From Sphagnum compactum (taxonomy: Eukaryota > Bryophyta > Sphagnopsida > Sphagnales): a stretch of 64,000 nt of DNA. The notes below the pieces were generated by a model. That model saw only the letters and a program-made list of their open reading frames with translations. It did not search any database and was not told where the DNA came from. Positions within the stretch are counted from its first letter, which is position 1. Each line of letters begins with the position of its first letter. This document shows positions 25,554-38,160 of this stretch, one piece after another. The translations under genes were made by a program, and so were the position numbers. The stretch is taken from positions 5,838,515 through 5,902,514 of the forward strand of contig OZ234499.1 in assembly GCA_965153455.1 (NCBI GenBank), read 5' to 3'.

Positions 25554-28379
25554 ACATGATTCATTCCTATGGGCATTTTGTTTTTCAAAACACCTGCCTC
25601 TTATGCACAAACCTATTACACTCTAGGAATAAGAGTCCTCCAAATACACTAAGAAATTTCTCCAAGTGCTGTATGAAAACCAGAAATCACAAGTCTGCAC
25701 ACCTTTCGGGGAAGGGGATCATGGTACATGAATCGAACCTGCTGTCGTGCACGATGTTGGGAGCTGTGAATAGGCCTCAGATTTCAATTATATTCCACAT
25801 ACATGTGATGTGACTGGACTCACTTTGAAGGGTTGTTTGGGAAGAGAAAAAAACCCTAGACTCGAACAATGCTTGTGATATGCATGGGATCAACTCACTT
25901 CTGTACAGTACCTGCAATATATCATTCACCCACCTTTCATATAAGTATTATTAAACATGTTGGTATATATGATGAACATTGGTATCAATATCATACTTAT
26001 TAGAGCTTCCATTTGTGTTCAAATGTGTCTCTTCTTTAGGGACTTTTGCATTCATGTCATGAAACCATTAGTAACCATAGATATGAATTCAGTACTAACC
26101 GAGTGGAGCTCATGGATTCGGAAACCCTATCAAAGGCTTTTAATTTCAGCAATTTAAATTTTACATTTAAATAAAATGTTGAAAATTGGAGTGGTGCTCC
26201 TAACCACCCAAACACAATCTCACAACCCATTTTTACTACATCACTACAAAGTTGATACCAAAGAAGCAAGGAGGACAAGTTGCCTCATATCTTAGTGTCA
26301 ACATAAACCTTAAACCCTAATACCATATTGGTATGGTGTCTCCTTGGTACTTCCAAACCCTAATATTAGGGCAATATTGATATGAGCACCAATATCACAA
26401 AGTCTAGGGCTAGGTTGGTCCAGTCTTTGACACCATTATTAATATCATTGTTGATACTAGGTATACCAAACCAACATTGAAAATTTCTAAAGTTACCCAA
26501 TTTTTATTGTTATGAGAAATGTAAGTTTTGACTTTGATGATAAACTTTATATTTGAATAATTAAAATTTTCATGGTTATTTATATCTTGTGCATCCCAAG
26601 TTTTGGTAAAAGTAAATGGGATAAAAGGTAGGTTCATTTTTGGGGTTAACACATCTCAAAAAGTAGACCTTATCATGGTGATAATATTTATGGCACCCTT
26701 GTTCACATTTGGTTTCCAACCTAATAATTAGGTATGATCAGTAAATAACCTTTATCTTTGTTAACACATAGGGGTATGATAATCATGATTATTATTCAAG
26801 ATGATTGACAACGGTAATAGAATTGAAATACATGTTCCCTATAAATTAATATTGGCCAAATATTAATAAATGACCAAGGTACTCAATCGACTACAAATAC
26901 TTGGTCTAGGTCTAAATGTTGAAACTTAACTTGTTGGATAGGAAACTAAACAAAAATCAACAATGACCCTAGCCAACATAATATGAAGTGTGTAAACATA
27001 TGTCAAAACCCTGTGAATCTAGTATCATTTTGACAAAAAATGATACATGACTTGTATCATTCTATGTACATCTTAGTTCCATCCATATAATTTATTTCAT
27101 TAAACCTCAAACCTTATATATATATATTTGGTGTTCCTCCTTGAGCAATGTTAATTCCTACACCACTTTTTATAGGATAGATTGTGATTGAATACATAAT
27201 AGATTGCTACTTGAATTTGTAGGACAACATTTTGTTGGACATTTTGGAGCCACCTTCATGACTTCCATGACATTGGTGCCTTGGGTGAATTGAAAGCAAT
27301 TTTGGCTTGGAATTATTGATACAAGAAATATACAAACTACCAATGCATATTCATTGTTGTTGGATGCATGTGTTTTGTTATTTTGTTTCCTTTGTTGAAT
27401 TCCTTTATTGTTGCTCACATTTGACAACTATTGAAGTTCGATCAAAGTTGGTTTCGGGTGATTGTGAATCTCCAATGGAAAGTATGGTGGATTTGTGTGT
27501 TCATTTGTGCTTGGGTCTCATTTAGATGGTCTCCAAATTTGTTTCAAGATTTTTTATGTTTGTTAGTGTTCATACTTTGCAATTTCCAATGTTCAATTGG
27601 AGATAACAACTCAATTAGAACATGTAATCAAATGATACCTTGATTTAGTTTTTTTTAAGACTCTCCATTTGGCTTCAAACTTTATGTGTTTGTTGTCACT
27701 CACATTTGGGCATTCTAAAGTTTTGTTTAACTCAATTAAACATGGTATTAACTCAAGTCAAACTTGATAGGTGTTTTTTTGACAATACTTCATTTGTTGG
27801 GTCTGTTCTTATAACATTCAATAATATTGCAAATATTGAAATGGTCCATGATGAACATCTTATTTATGTGGATGTCTAGAAGTTGTGTGGGATTTGTTTT
27901 GTGTTCAACTAATATTGAATCAAAAGTTTTGTCAAACCTTCAAAACAAGTTATCTCTCCTTTGGCCTTTTTTTGGCTAATGATAATCTAATGCCATTAAT
28001 ATTTCTAAATATTTTTAAATAGTGGGGTGCATAATGCATCATTCTATTTCCCAAGCTTAAGCTTATATTATTAATAACACCACAAATAACAAAAGAGTGG
28101 TCATTTATACACTTGGACCATATGATCGCATTTATGAACAAGAATGTCACATTTGAGCATGTAAATGTTAGGGTAAGGTAGAAGGTAGTTAATCAAATAG
28201 TTGATGAATTGAAGAAAAAGCTTGGCATTACACTAGCCTTGGTTATAAAACCATATTTAACCACTTTGGAAATGATAGTCTTTACAAGATGGAAGATGAG
28301 TAGATTAAATTTGTGGAGGATTTGGCCTTTTACGTTGCCAAAGTCTATATGCCAATTTCTATTGTAAATAACCATTAGC
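23219..28379. other. Intergenic; no firm gene, (CA)n microsatellite
   Basis: A (CA)n then (TA)n tract lies at about 25521-25553. The stretch 24.05-25.85 kb is less AT-rich than its surroundings and carries several open minus-strand pieces (24078-24284, 24520-24708, 24951-25172) with protein-like composition but no recognised domain and no complete exon chain. 25.9-28.4 kb is AT-rich and CpG-poor. Confidence 0.4.
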
Positions 28380-30000
28380 TGTGACACATGTTTTTGCATC
28401 AATGTATAAGCGTGATCTTTCCAAATCCAAAACAAGTTGTTGACTATGTGTTATTCCCAATTTGGTGGCAAAGATCATGGAGATGTAATCTTAAATATGT
28501 TTCGAGCAATTATATTATAGTGGCTACATCTAGTTTTAATTTATGGATGTCCAATCTAAAAGTCACATAAATGCCCTCATGATTGACTTTGTTACCTCAC
28601 GTTTTTTTATCATGTTATATAGTCCACATGTTTGAAGCTACATATATTCTGAGATCTCCAATTGGTAACCCAAATGAATGAAGTTTTCCAAAAAAAAAAT
28701 TTGTTAGATAAGATGATTATTTACATGAAGGATGAAAGAAACAAACTTTCCATCCTTGCAAAAGCTTTGACCTATGGGGTTACATGTGCACCTTTGGTGC
28801 TTAAGGCTCCTTAACATGGAAATTGTTTTGGGCATGTATTCAACAAAATTCATTTGTAAATTTGCAATGATTTGAATGTGTGTTGGTTCTTGAAAGGTCA
28901 ATTTGAAACTTGTACATGTGTTGCTTTGCAAAAAAAAAAAACATGGACCAAGAAATCGAGCAATGGATGCATTAAATGGGAGGGAGCTTGTTTAGATGCT
29001 AGGGTTCACCATTCAAAATTCATAACACTCATAGAAACTACGTTTTCCAACAAGGTCATTATAATATAAGAAACCATGAATATTGATACATGATTAACTT
29101 TTAATATGGAAGCCAATAAAACTAGGAGTTGCAAGGTTGTGCAGCACATGTTCACGCATGAACAATTTGCAAAACTATTATTGAAACTATGTTTAATGTG
29201 GTGAAGCAATGTAGCCTCAATTAGACCCAATGTTACTAACCAATTTTTTTTTGTGCCATAAAGACAACCTTTTTAATTAGTGTTTTCATGCAAAATGAAA
29301 TTGTTCAATTTGAGGCCAACTCCATTGTGTTGATAAGATTCGAAGTTGCAAGATATGTGCATACACATGATGGGAGAAAGATTTGGAGCAACAACGGTTC
29401 TATTTTTGTTGTTTGCAACTATGCATAGTGTGTTGAAAGTTCATAACATGCTTGAGTTGATGTTAGATGCTTAATTTAAGAGCCTTAACATGGTGATGAT
29501 TTTGGGAAGAAGGCCAGAAGTAATGTATGATGGCAATATATGACAACAAGACATTCATGCCAATTTTTCTTGTTGCCTTTAATTTCAAACTCAATCCTAG
29601 TGTTGTTAGCCCTTTTGAAGCTACAATCCATGATCCAAAAAACTATATTCTTGGGGAATTGACATCAAGTGAAAATGTTTGCAAGAGTTGTTAATTCAAG
29701 AATGAGTTGTCCTTGTCTTATCACCTTCATGTGAAGCTTGACGAATGCAAGTTGCCCTTCATTTGGAGGAACTTGCAAAAAACTAGGTTTCCAAATGTAT
29801 CATTTGTTACATGCCAATTCTTGGTATCATAGGTTCACAAATCAAAATCAAACACATCTTTAACATAAAATGAGTACTAACAAGCATCCAAAGATGAAAA
29901 TTGGGAATTGAAAACATAACAAGCTTCTTGTGGCTTGAAGAATTGGTTGGATGGAAGGGTGAATTATGCAACAAAAGGGGATTCTTCAATTAAAAAGTTA
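28380..30000 (+). pseudogene. Decayed hAT-type transposase, relic 2 (different subfamily)
   Basis: Ordered fragments resemble a plant hAT-like transposase: ATSSFNLWMSNLKVT (~28526), LLDKMIIYMKDERNKLSILA (~28705), an internal GNCFGHVFNK piece (~28820), TWTKKSSNGCIKWEGACLDA (~28943), a QHMFTHEQFAKLL piece (~29142), FEATIHDPKNYILGELTSSE (~29615) and a C-terminal ILGIIGSQIKIKHIFN followed by VLTSIQR and KLGIEN (~29820-29910). Stops interrupt it throughout. The GSQI..F motif suits a hAT dimerisation region, unlike the VVVQV..KLRNRLTTHL type of relic 1. Confidence 0.75.
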
Positions 30001-31089
30001 ATATCATTCATGATAATGTGTTTGTGTTGGATTTAATAGGGTGATTGGATTGTGGGGAAATGGAATGATTTTATTTCTATTTTCATTTTCAATATTTTAT
30101 TTTATTTTTGTTGTTACCATGGACAATTTAGCTTTAAAAAAAAGTTGGATGTGCTATTTTGATATTTTGATACAATGTAGTTTGATTGAAATACTTTAAA
30201 AGACATCAATTGATTTCTTGGCTTGATGTTTGCATACACATGTGATTTCGAATTTTGGACCTAAGTTGCATCTGTGGTTTCACATTGTTCAAAGTACAAT
30301 TTTCTTTATTGACATGCTACTACTTATGAATTCCCTTCTACCATTTGAGAGAGGTGGCAAGGTACATTGCATTATTGCTATTAGAAAACTTTTGTGTTTA
30401 TTTCTTAGGATTTCAATATTTGGCATTAGAAAATGTGACCTCCATAGAAAGAATGAATGATTATGAAAAGCAAATGAAGCTAGTGGTAATTCCTAAATAT
30501 GTAGGGCCGAATGAAAAGTTAGTAATGTGGGGTGAAAGTTTGTTTCAAGGCAACATCAATTAGATATGGAAGAAATATGGGTGCACGTCATCTAATATGA
30601 GGCATAAGTGCCAATTTCACAAAGTCCTTGTAACGAATGGATGATGTAATCAAATTGATGTGGCATAACATGATTGGTCATTATAGGAAAATATTTTTAG
30701 TATTATGATTAACATGTCGTCAAAATTTGATTTTACTTCTTATGGCCCCAAAAAATGTTACATTATACTATTATGTGAAAGTTTTATTTAAAAACATTCC
30801 CATGAAGATATCATAAATGAAAATTTCAAGACCTTTTAGGAATCCTCTAAATAGCAAAAACATTGGTTACAAACACCTTGGCGTGTTTTTGCATCCCATA
30901 ATTTTGTTGTCATCATATTTTGGATTCCAACATAATACATAATAAATAAATCCATGCAAAAAATACAATATTCTAGTAATGCATTCATTTTGAAACCATA
31001 AAACCTTCAAATCTAAAAAATGGTTATGACAAAGGTAGCTCCTATAAAAAAAATGCACCCTTATGTCTTGGTGGAAATTTTCAATATGG
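30001..31089. other. Intergenic, AT-rich; no gene seen
   Basis: Two overlapping plus-strand frames (30230-30460 and 30345-30563) have no recognisable motif. They could be further transposon debris downstream of relic 2. Confidence 0.4.
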
Positions 31090-32350
31090 TTCAAATTTCA
31101 TTCTTTATCTAAAAGGTCAATCAATTTTTTTTTGCATCAAACAGATTTAGTTTTAGTAATTGGAAGTTTTGAACCCTCCATTACCAAATCATTGGATGGA
31201 AAGTTTGTAATGTTAGTCTTATGAGTATTTTGTTTTGCCATTGAATCTTTCAAGTTTGTGAAGGTATGGTTTCTTGTTACTAAATTTAAAGTTGTGTTTA
31301 TTCATATTTATTTTGGTAGAATCTATAACAAATAAGAGATGAAGGGCTTAAAACATGCCTCAAATGATGAAGACATTATGAAAATGGTTTCTTGTGGTAT
31401 TGTTGAAATCGGTGTTTTATTCACAAGGTTAATCAAAACTAAATTATGTCAAATGGATTCATGTTTAGGTAATTAGAAGGTCCTTCAAATTCTTTTGTAA
31501 TTTGTTTTGCCTTCAATTTTTGAGGATCTTGGAGGCTAGGTGTTTTGTTGCCAAATGTAAATTTATGTTAACTATTTACTCATTCTCTTAGGGGAGTTTG
31601 CAACCAATAAAAGAAGAATGGTTGGAAAAACACCTCAAGTGATGTAAACATTATGAAAAAGGTCTTGTTGAATGTTTATGTTATTGTTCAAATATAATGT
31701 TTTATCCACAAAATCACCCAAGACAAAATTTTGTCAAATGGACTCATGTCTGGGTAATTAGAAGTTCCTTCAAAAAGAAATTTGTGTAATTTGTTTTACC
31801 ATCAATTTTAAAGATCATGAAGGTTAGGTGTTTTGTTGCTAGAAGTGAACTTCTATTGATTGTTAGCTCATTTTCTTGGGGGAAATCTACATAACAAATG
31901 ATCAACTAGAAATAGACCTCAAACGATGCAACATTATGAAAGAGGTCGATGCATATGTTATTGTTCAAATCTAATGCTTCATCCACAAGATCAACAAAAA
32001 TAAAAATTGTGTCAAGTGGATATATATTTAAGTAATTGGAAATTCTTTCACTTTTATGTCTAAATTTGTTTTTCCTTTAGTTTTTAAAAATCTTGGATGA
32101 ACTAAAGGTGTTTTGGTGTCAAAAATAGACTTGTGTTTAGTAATCAAAAGGTCCTTTAACTTTTTAATAATTTTTTTGCTATCAGTTTTTTAGGATACTA
32201 AAATTTGGGAGTTTTTTCTACTTCCATTGATTCATTATCTTTTGGGAATATGCAAAAAATAAGAAAAAATCATTGAAAGTAGACCTCAAATGATGGAGAC
32301 ATTGTAAAAGAGGTATTGGGGGATGCTTATGTTATTGTTAGGAGGGGCAC
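31090..32350. repeat. Degenerate ~280-bp tandem repeat, about four units
   Basis: The landmark ACATTATGAAAA/G recurs near 31372, 31648, 31930 and (as ACATTGTAAAAGAGG) 32291, giving spacings of about 276, 282 and 361 bp. Each is followed by a TTGTTCAAAT..TTTATCCACAA block, then GTCAAATGGA(T/C)TCATG and a GGTGTTTTGTTGC block. A solitary related fragment lies near 34355-34435. No coding sense. Confidence 0.7.
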
Positions 32351-35300
32351 TCTTCTTTGAATTAAATACATAAGTAAAAATATAAGGTTCATGTATTAGA
32401 TGTTGGATAAAAGTTATAATTTAATTACTTATATAATAGGGTTATGTTTATTTTGAAAACGAAAATAAACTAATATAGGATATATGTTATTTCATGGTAT
32501 TAAAAAAAATATGAAAAAAATTATAACATATGTACTCAAATTTTTAGATATTAGTTATTAGTAGGTTCAACCAATAGATTATGAAATTTTAACTCAAGAG
32601 CTCTTGTATTTTTTTTTCATTTATTTGTTAAATCTTGCATCCTTTACTTGCTATAATAGAAACATTGTTTAATTGTTGATTATTCCCTTGGAAAGCAAGT
32701 TTGTTTGACCTTGTTATAAGATGATAATTATATTTTTACTTGCATGCCTCCCTTTTTCATTTTCATTTTCATTCATAATTTATATATGGTATATTATTTA
32801 GCTTATTAAATAATCAATTATCAACCTCATATTTTTTGTGAATTATTTCACAAGGTGTAGACGACAATGGTATTGGGTCAGAAGGAATATCGACCATATG
32901 AACATGATGTACAAAGTTATGAACACCATAATAAATTTGCCAACCATGTCATATATAATGGGTTAGGAGTACTCACTTTATATTTTACCGTGATCATGTA
33001 AGGTGTTAAAATGTTATATTGCAAGATCATAGGACTTGTTGTCAAGTTAGGTTTCACGTTTTGTTTCTATTGTTCCATTTGTGTATCAAAAAGTAATTAA
33101 GGATTGAATTTGCATTGGACAATATTCGTATCTTAAATTACTAGTCATATAGGCAATTGTTGTTATCTAATCCCAAAATCTCATATTTTAAAGATGTATT
33201 AGAAAATGCATTAACCACAAAATTTCTTGATCTTGTTTATAGTGAAGGCATAAGCACACTATGTGTGACCCAAAATTGTTTTCACAAAATAATTTTTTTA
33301 TAATAATGTTTTTGGGTAATGTATGGACACCACATCTTAGATTTTTTAATTTGTTTTGAATATGTTTTATTAGTTTTAAACTTAAGTTAATCAATTATTT
33401 AAAGAAATAAAATAAACATTGAAAAACTTGAGCGTATGGAATATATTTTAAAACAATAATACATTTCACAAAGTATGAAAAATATACAAATATGCTTGCA
33501 ACTAAGGTTGTGGGTGGAATTTTCTGGTGATTTTTTGGTGGTGGATGATATTAATATACATTAATTGAATTTAAGACCATTTAGGGACCTAAAAAATTTG
33601 GTTGAAAATTCTTACAAAAAAATGCATTTTTCTGCATTATTGAATAAGAGAAACATGATTTTTTTTTTAAAGGAAAAAATCACTACCATATGAAAAAGGA
33701 GGAAAGTTTATAAGTAGGCATTTCAAATTGCTTTTTAATCATGTTTCATGAATCACAAACACGAAACATTATGATCATTGAAAAAATATGTGTTACGTAT
33801 TATATATACCTTGATTTTATGCAATCCTTTTCATATAACCATTGAATCAAAATGAACTTTGGGTTTCAAAATGTTGTCAAGCACATTCTAAAGCTTTTTG
33901 CTTGTGATTAAGATTGTAAAATAATGTCATAAAGATTTTAGCTTATTACATATTATGATACTTGTTATACATCACCTTTTTGGACAAAAGTGGGTCACTT
34001 GTAGTTTGTTTTCGCCTGTGAAGCAAATTGTTGATAAACACTAAAACAACTACTTTTGCATGTCTTAGCTCATTATGCAAGTGATTCACCTTTAAAATTG
34101 CAATCTTAATTTCATGTCTAGTTCCAAGCTTACTAGAATAAAAAATTAGATGCACACATAATATTGAAATTGATGCAAATATAAGATTATAATCAAATAT
34201 AGGGTGGTTGAAATATGTTCTTATTAAAAAATTAGGAAATAATATGGTGGGGTCAAACAAATTCCTTCACATAATACACCCCCTCCCCCTCCAATGCTTG
34301 TTTAATGCAAGAAATCTATAATTCAGACATTTTGTGTCGCCATTAAATGTTATTATTAAGATTTGGTGTTTTATCCATAGTAACCATTTAATAAAAGTAT
34401 ATCAAATTGACTCATGTTTAGGTAATTAAAAGTTTTGAACCTTTAGTTTTAAGTGTATGTATCTTATGGTGGCCCATTTTAGATAAATACATCACTCCAT
34501 ACAAGTCTCTAGCATTTTTTTAAAAACAATCCACATCAACATGGTTGTTACTTTCTAAATGTTTGTTATTGTAATAGTTGATTACTAAATGTTCACTCAC
34601 TTATGAAACCTCTTAAACTTAGGTTGAAACCTACATATCAAAAGATGTGAACATGTCATTTGTTATGGTAGATGTAACTTGGAAATCCTAAAATGAAAAC
34701 CCATAAAGTCCACATGAATGAAAGCCCAACTACAAATTTTTAAAACATGTTCATTAGATAAAGAAAATTTGAGAAATTTTAAAAAATTCCAAATAAGATT
34801 TTAAAATGAGGTCCAATTTTGACTTTTTAAAAGTCCATTATTTTTGGTATATATATATATATAATATTCTATATGATTTAAAAAGATATTGACAATCAAC
34901 TTAGTTGACCAATCCATATTTTTGAATTTCAAAAGTCCGCTACTAACAATAGATGGATATTTAAAAAAAATAGTTGTACAAATGTGTTCATAATCAAGTT
35001 GTTAATTTTAAATTAATTTTTGGTTGACAAATTCAAGATTATGTTATTCATCATAAACATTTCAACACAATGCACCCTACAAAGACTAATTGTGATTCTA
35101 AAAGTGAATAAGTGAGCCCCTTTAACTTGCATTCACCTTCTTACCATATGTTATTTGAAACTTTTTTAATGAACCATGGTTTGCCATTATGAAAATGCTT
35201 CAAGTGTATTTTTAACATTGTTCATTGATTTGATTATATATTTTTTAATTATTTGAATAGGAGGTTTAAAATTTCATGTGCTCATGTTTGCAATGCCAAT

Positions 35301-37389
35301 TGCAAAAGTAATTGCCTTTTTCACTTTGAAAGAGGAGGGATCTTATGCCTGTTAATTAAAAGTGGGAGGGATCTTGGTATCATAGTTAAATTTTCTCATA
35401 GCACCATGAATTTACATTCAAATGAACCTTATGTTTTTATATGGAATCAAAACTTTCAACTTGCACTTTTCCAACCCTAACCATATTGTCATTTGTGAGT
35501 TTCCAAAATAAATCCACACTACAATTGTTGATTTTTCCTAATATTGTCTAGTAGTACATCATTATTATAGTAAAATTTGAATGAAAACAACTATCATTAA
35601 TAAACATGTACGCCATGCCCAATAGTTGATATAACATCTTGTTTCCAACATGATTTCTTTTCACAATTCAATTTTTTTTTTGACATCTAACTATGGGAAG
35701 ATTTATCTTCAAAAAAATATTCACACTGCTATTCCTTTTCTATGTCCTCAACAAATGATATACAAATTTGGGGTTTACATTTATGAGGTGTAGTCATTAG
35801 AATTTGTCAATAGATCAAGGAGTACATGAGTCAACATTAATTGATTAATAATTATTGGGAAGGAATGAACCGATATTTAATTCATAGGATATATCTTTGT
35901 GTTCAACAAAATCAAATGATGGACATGGTCTTTTGTTTTATAATCTATTAGACACGTGTGTTTTTTTAGGCTAATGGTTATAACAATGCACCTTTTTCAT
36001 TTTAATAACTATTTCAAAATATTGAAACAAAAGGTTAACTACTCCATATGTTAATGTGTTTTTGGCTCAAAATGAGCCCATAAGAGCCAAAGACACTACT
36101 TTAAAAAAGGACTAAAAGGTCCTTGTGCCCAAAAACCAAAATTTCATATGATGACAATTTTGAATGAAATTTCTTGCAACTTGTTAAATCTATTAATAAT
36201 GTCCCAATACCTCATTGATGGTGTGTTAAATAATGTTTAACATGTATTCATTGTTGAAAATGTGAAATTTTCCTTGTTTCATATGAAAACTAATCAAAAT
36301 TTTATACACAAATTTGTTCATTAGTTTATGGTTGAATATCTTTAATTGTAAACAACCTTATTTTGTAAATCATTTACAATAATCTATTAACTACTCCAAG
36401 TCTAAATATGATCCTAAAAAGCCCAATTTTGCCAAAATTTGGGGGAAATTTTTCCAAATCACCAATTTTTTATGAGAAGGCCTAGTAGGTAGCCAAAAAT
36501 GTAGATGGATTTTTTTTAAAAAAAACCTTCATGTCTTTATGTTCCCAAATTTTGCTAAATTATTAATTTTGGATGATAACCATTTTGCTATATCATAGAA
36601 TCCTTGCAATTGCCTCTCTTTTGAATGTTTGGTTATTTGCAAAATAAGGAAAGAAATTTTAAGCAATTGCCTTTTTTTTTTTCCTATCTTTACATTAATG
36701 AAATTACCTTAATTTCAATTGGTGTATGTGTAAAAATGAATGGCTAATAGTTCTTTCATTAATGACATTGCATTTTTTTCTTCGACATATGGACAACTTG
36801 AAGTTTTTGACCCCAAATAACTATGTGAAGGAATCAAACCTTGACTAATTTGGTCTTGCACACTACAACACATGGTGGATTTACACATATAAGCAAAATT
36901 AGTAAACAATACAAACAACAAACACAAACAAGGTTAATACAAAATAGTTTCCACATCCTCCACAAGTTGGGATTTAAGCCCTATTGCAAGGATGTTCATG
37001 TTAAATCTTCAACATTGAATTCTAAATATCCATTGTGGAATTGACTAGGGTTGAAGGCAAAGTGACCAAAATCATGGAAACACAACCAACATAAACAAAA
37101 ATTGTCACCAAGATTTGAAAGTTCATCATCCCATGAGTTACAATTTATAAAGGAGCAAGCTTAGTAAGATTTTAGAATTAAAATAAAAATCCCAGAAAAA
37201 TGCAACAAATGACAAACCAAAAAGACCCATGGGAAAATGGCTACATACCTTTTGCCCATTAGCCCAATTGCAAAATAAAAATGTTGCTTCCCAATGTAAA
37301 AGAAAAATAAATAAACATCAATTGCATGTTGGCTATGGGTAGCCTTCCACTCTTCAATAGTTCAATCATAAGGAAAATTTTCAAGAGTA
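32351..37389. other. Intergenic, very AT-rich; no gene seen
   Basis: Only short chance frames. Most cytosines sit outside CpG. A (TA)n tract occurs at about 34849-34863. The frame at 33946-34260 has no motif I recognise. Confidence 0.5.
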
Positions 37390-38160
37390 TAAAACTTTTG
37401 AGCAAACATCCAAATGCATTGTTAACCTTTTTCTAAGTTTGTTTTTCATAATATTCAATGAACTAAAACACCATTCATCTTCCACATAGCCAAAAACTTG
37501 CACAACTACAATTTTAGCCAACTTGATGTACTTTGACATCTTTGCACAACAATTTGGGAGGTAGTCACTTGCCTCCACAACCCTATGAGGGGGTTTAAGG
37601 ATTGAAGTTCAACCATTGTAGCTTTGGAGTTCTTTTTCACTGTCCAAATAGACTATTACATATTTAAAGTAGTAAGGTCCAAAATTGGTGAAATCTAAAC
37701 CTCCTTAAAGCCACTTTTTTTCACACATAATGAACATCTTTGATCACATTTAGGTGTAACCAAAAGGAAGTTTCAAATTTAGGGCCCATCCAATTATGGG
37801 GATAGACCACCCCAAATACATTCATGAATTCATGAGAAGGAAAACAATTGTCAAGTTCAACTATAGATGCACATTGCAATTTCACTTCTACCACTACCCT
37901 AACATAAACAACTCAATTAATAAACACAAATTAAAAAAATGATATGGTCTTTGTACCTTGCCCAAATGTGTTGGCCCCCAATTCAAAAGCAAGCTGGTCA
38001 ATATTAGTATTCAAATATGTGATCCATTTCATGGATGGTATCATGAACACCCCATGAGATGGCATCAAAAAATTCCACCAACCCATTGAAATGCCTAAAA
38101 ACATCTCCTTGGAACTTAGATGATTGGTCACAATCCATCTATAATACATCTACTTTATGA
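37390..38160 (-). pseudogene. Decayed hAT-type transposase, relic 3 (same type as relic 1)
   Basis: On the minus strand KYIKLAKIVVVQVFGYVEDE, then an F-S-LNIMKNKLRKRLTMHL stretch (37420-37545), matches the relic 1 C-terminal piece nearly position by position. Upstream on that strand NTNIDQLAFELGANTFGQG (~37950-38010) is a plausible earlier part of the same protein. Stops separate the pieces. The N-terminal limit is not seen; decayed sequence may extend to about 38.7 kb. Confidence 0.65.
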
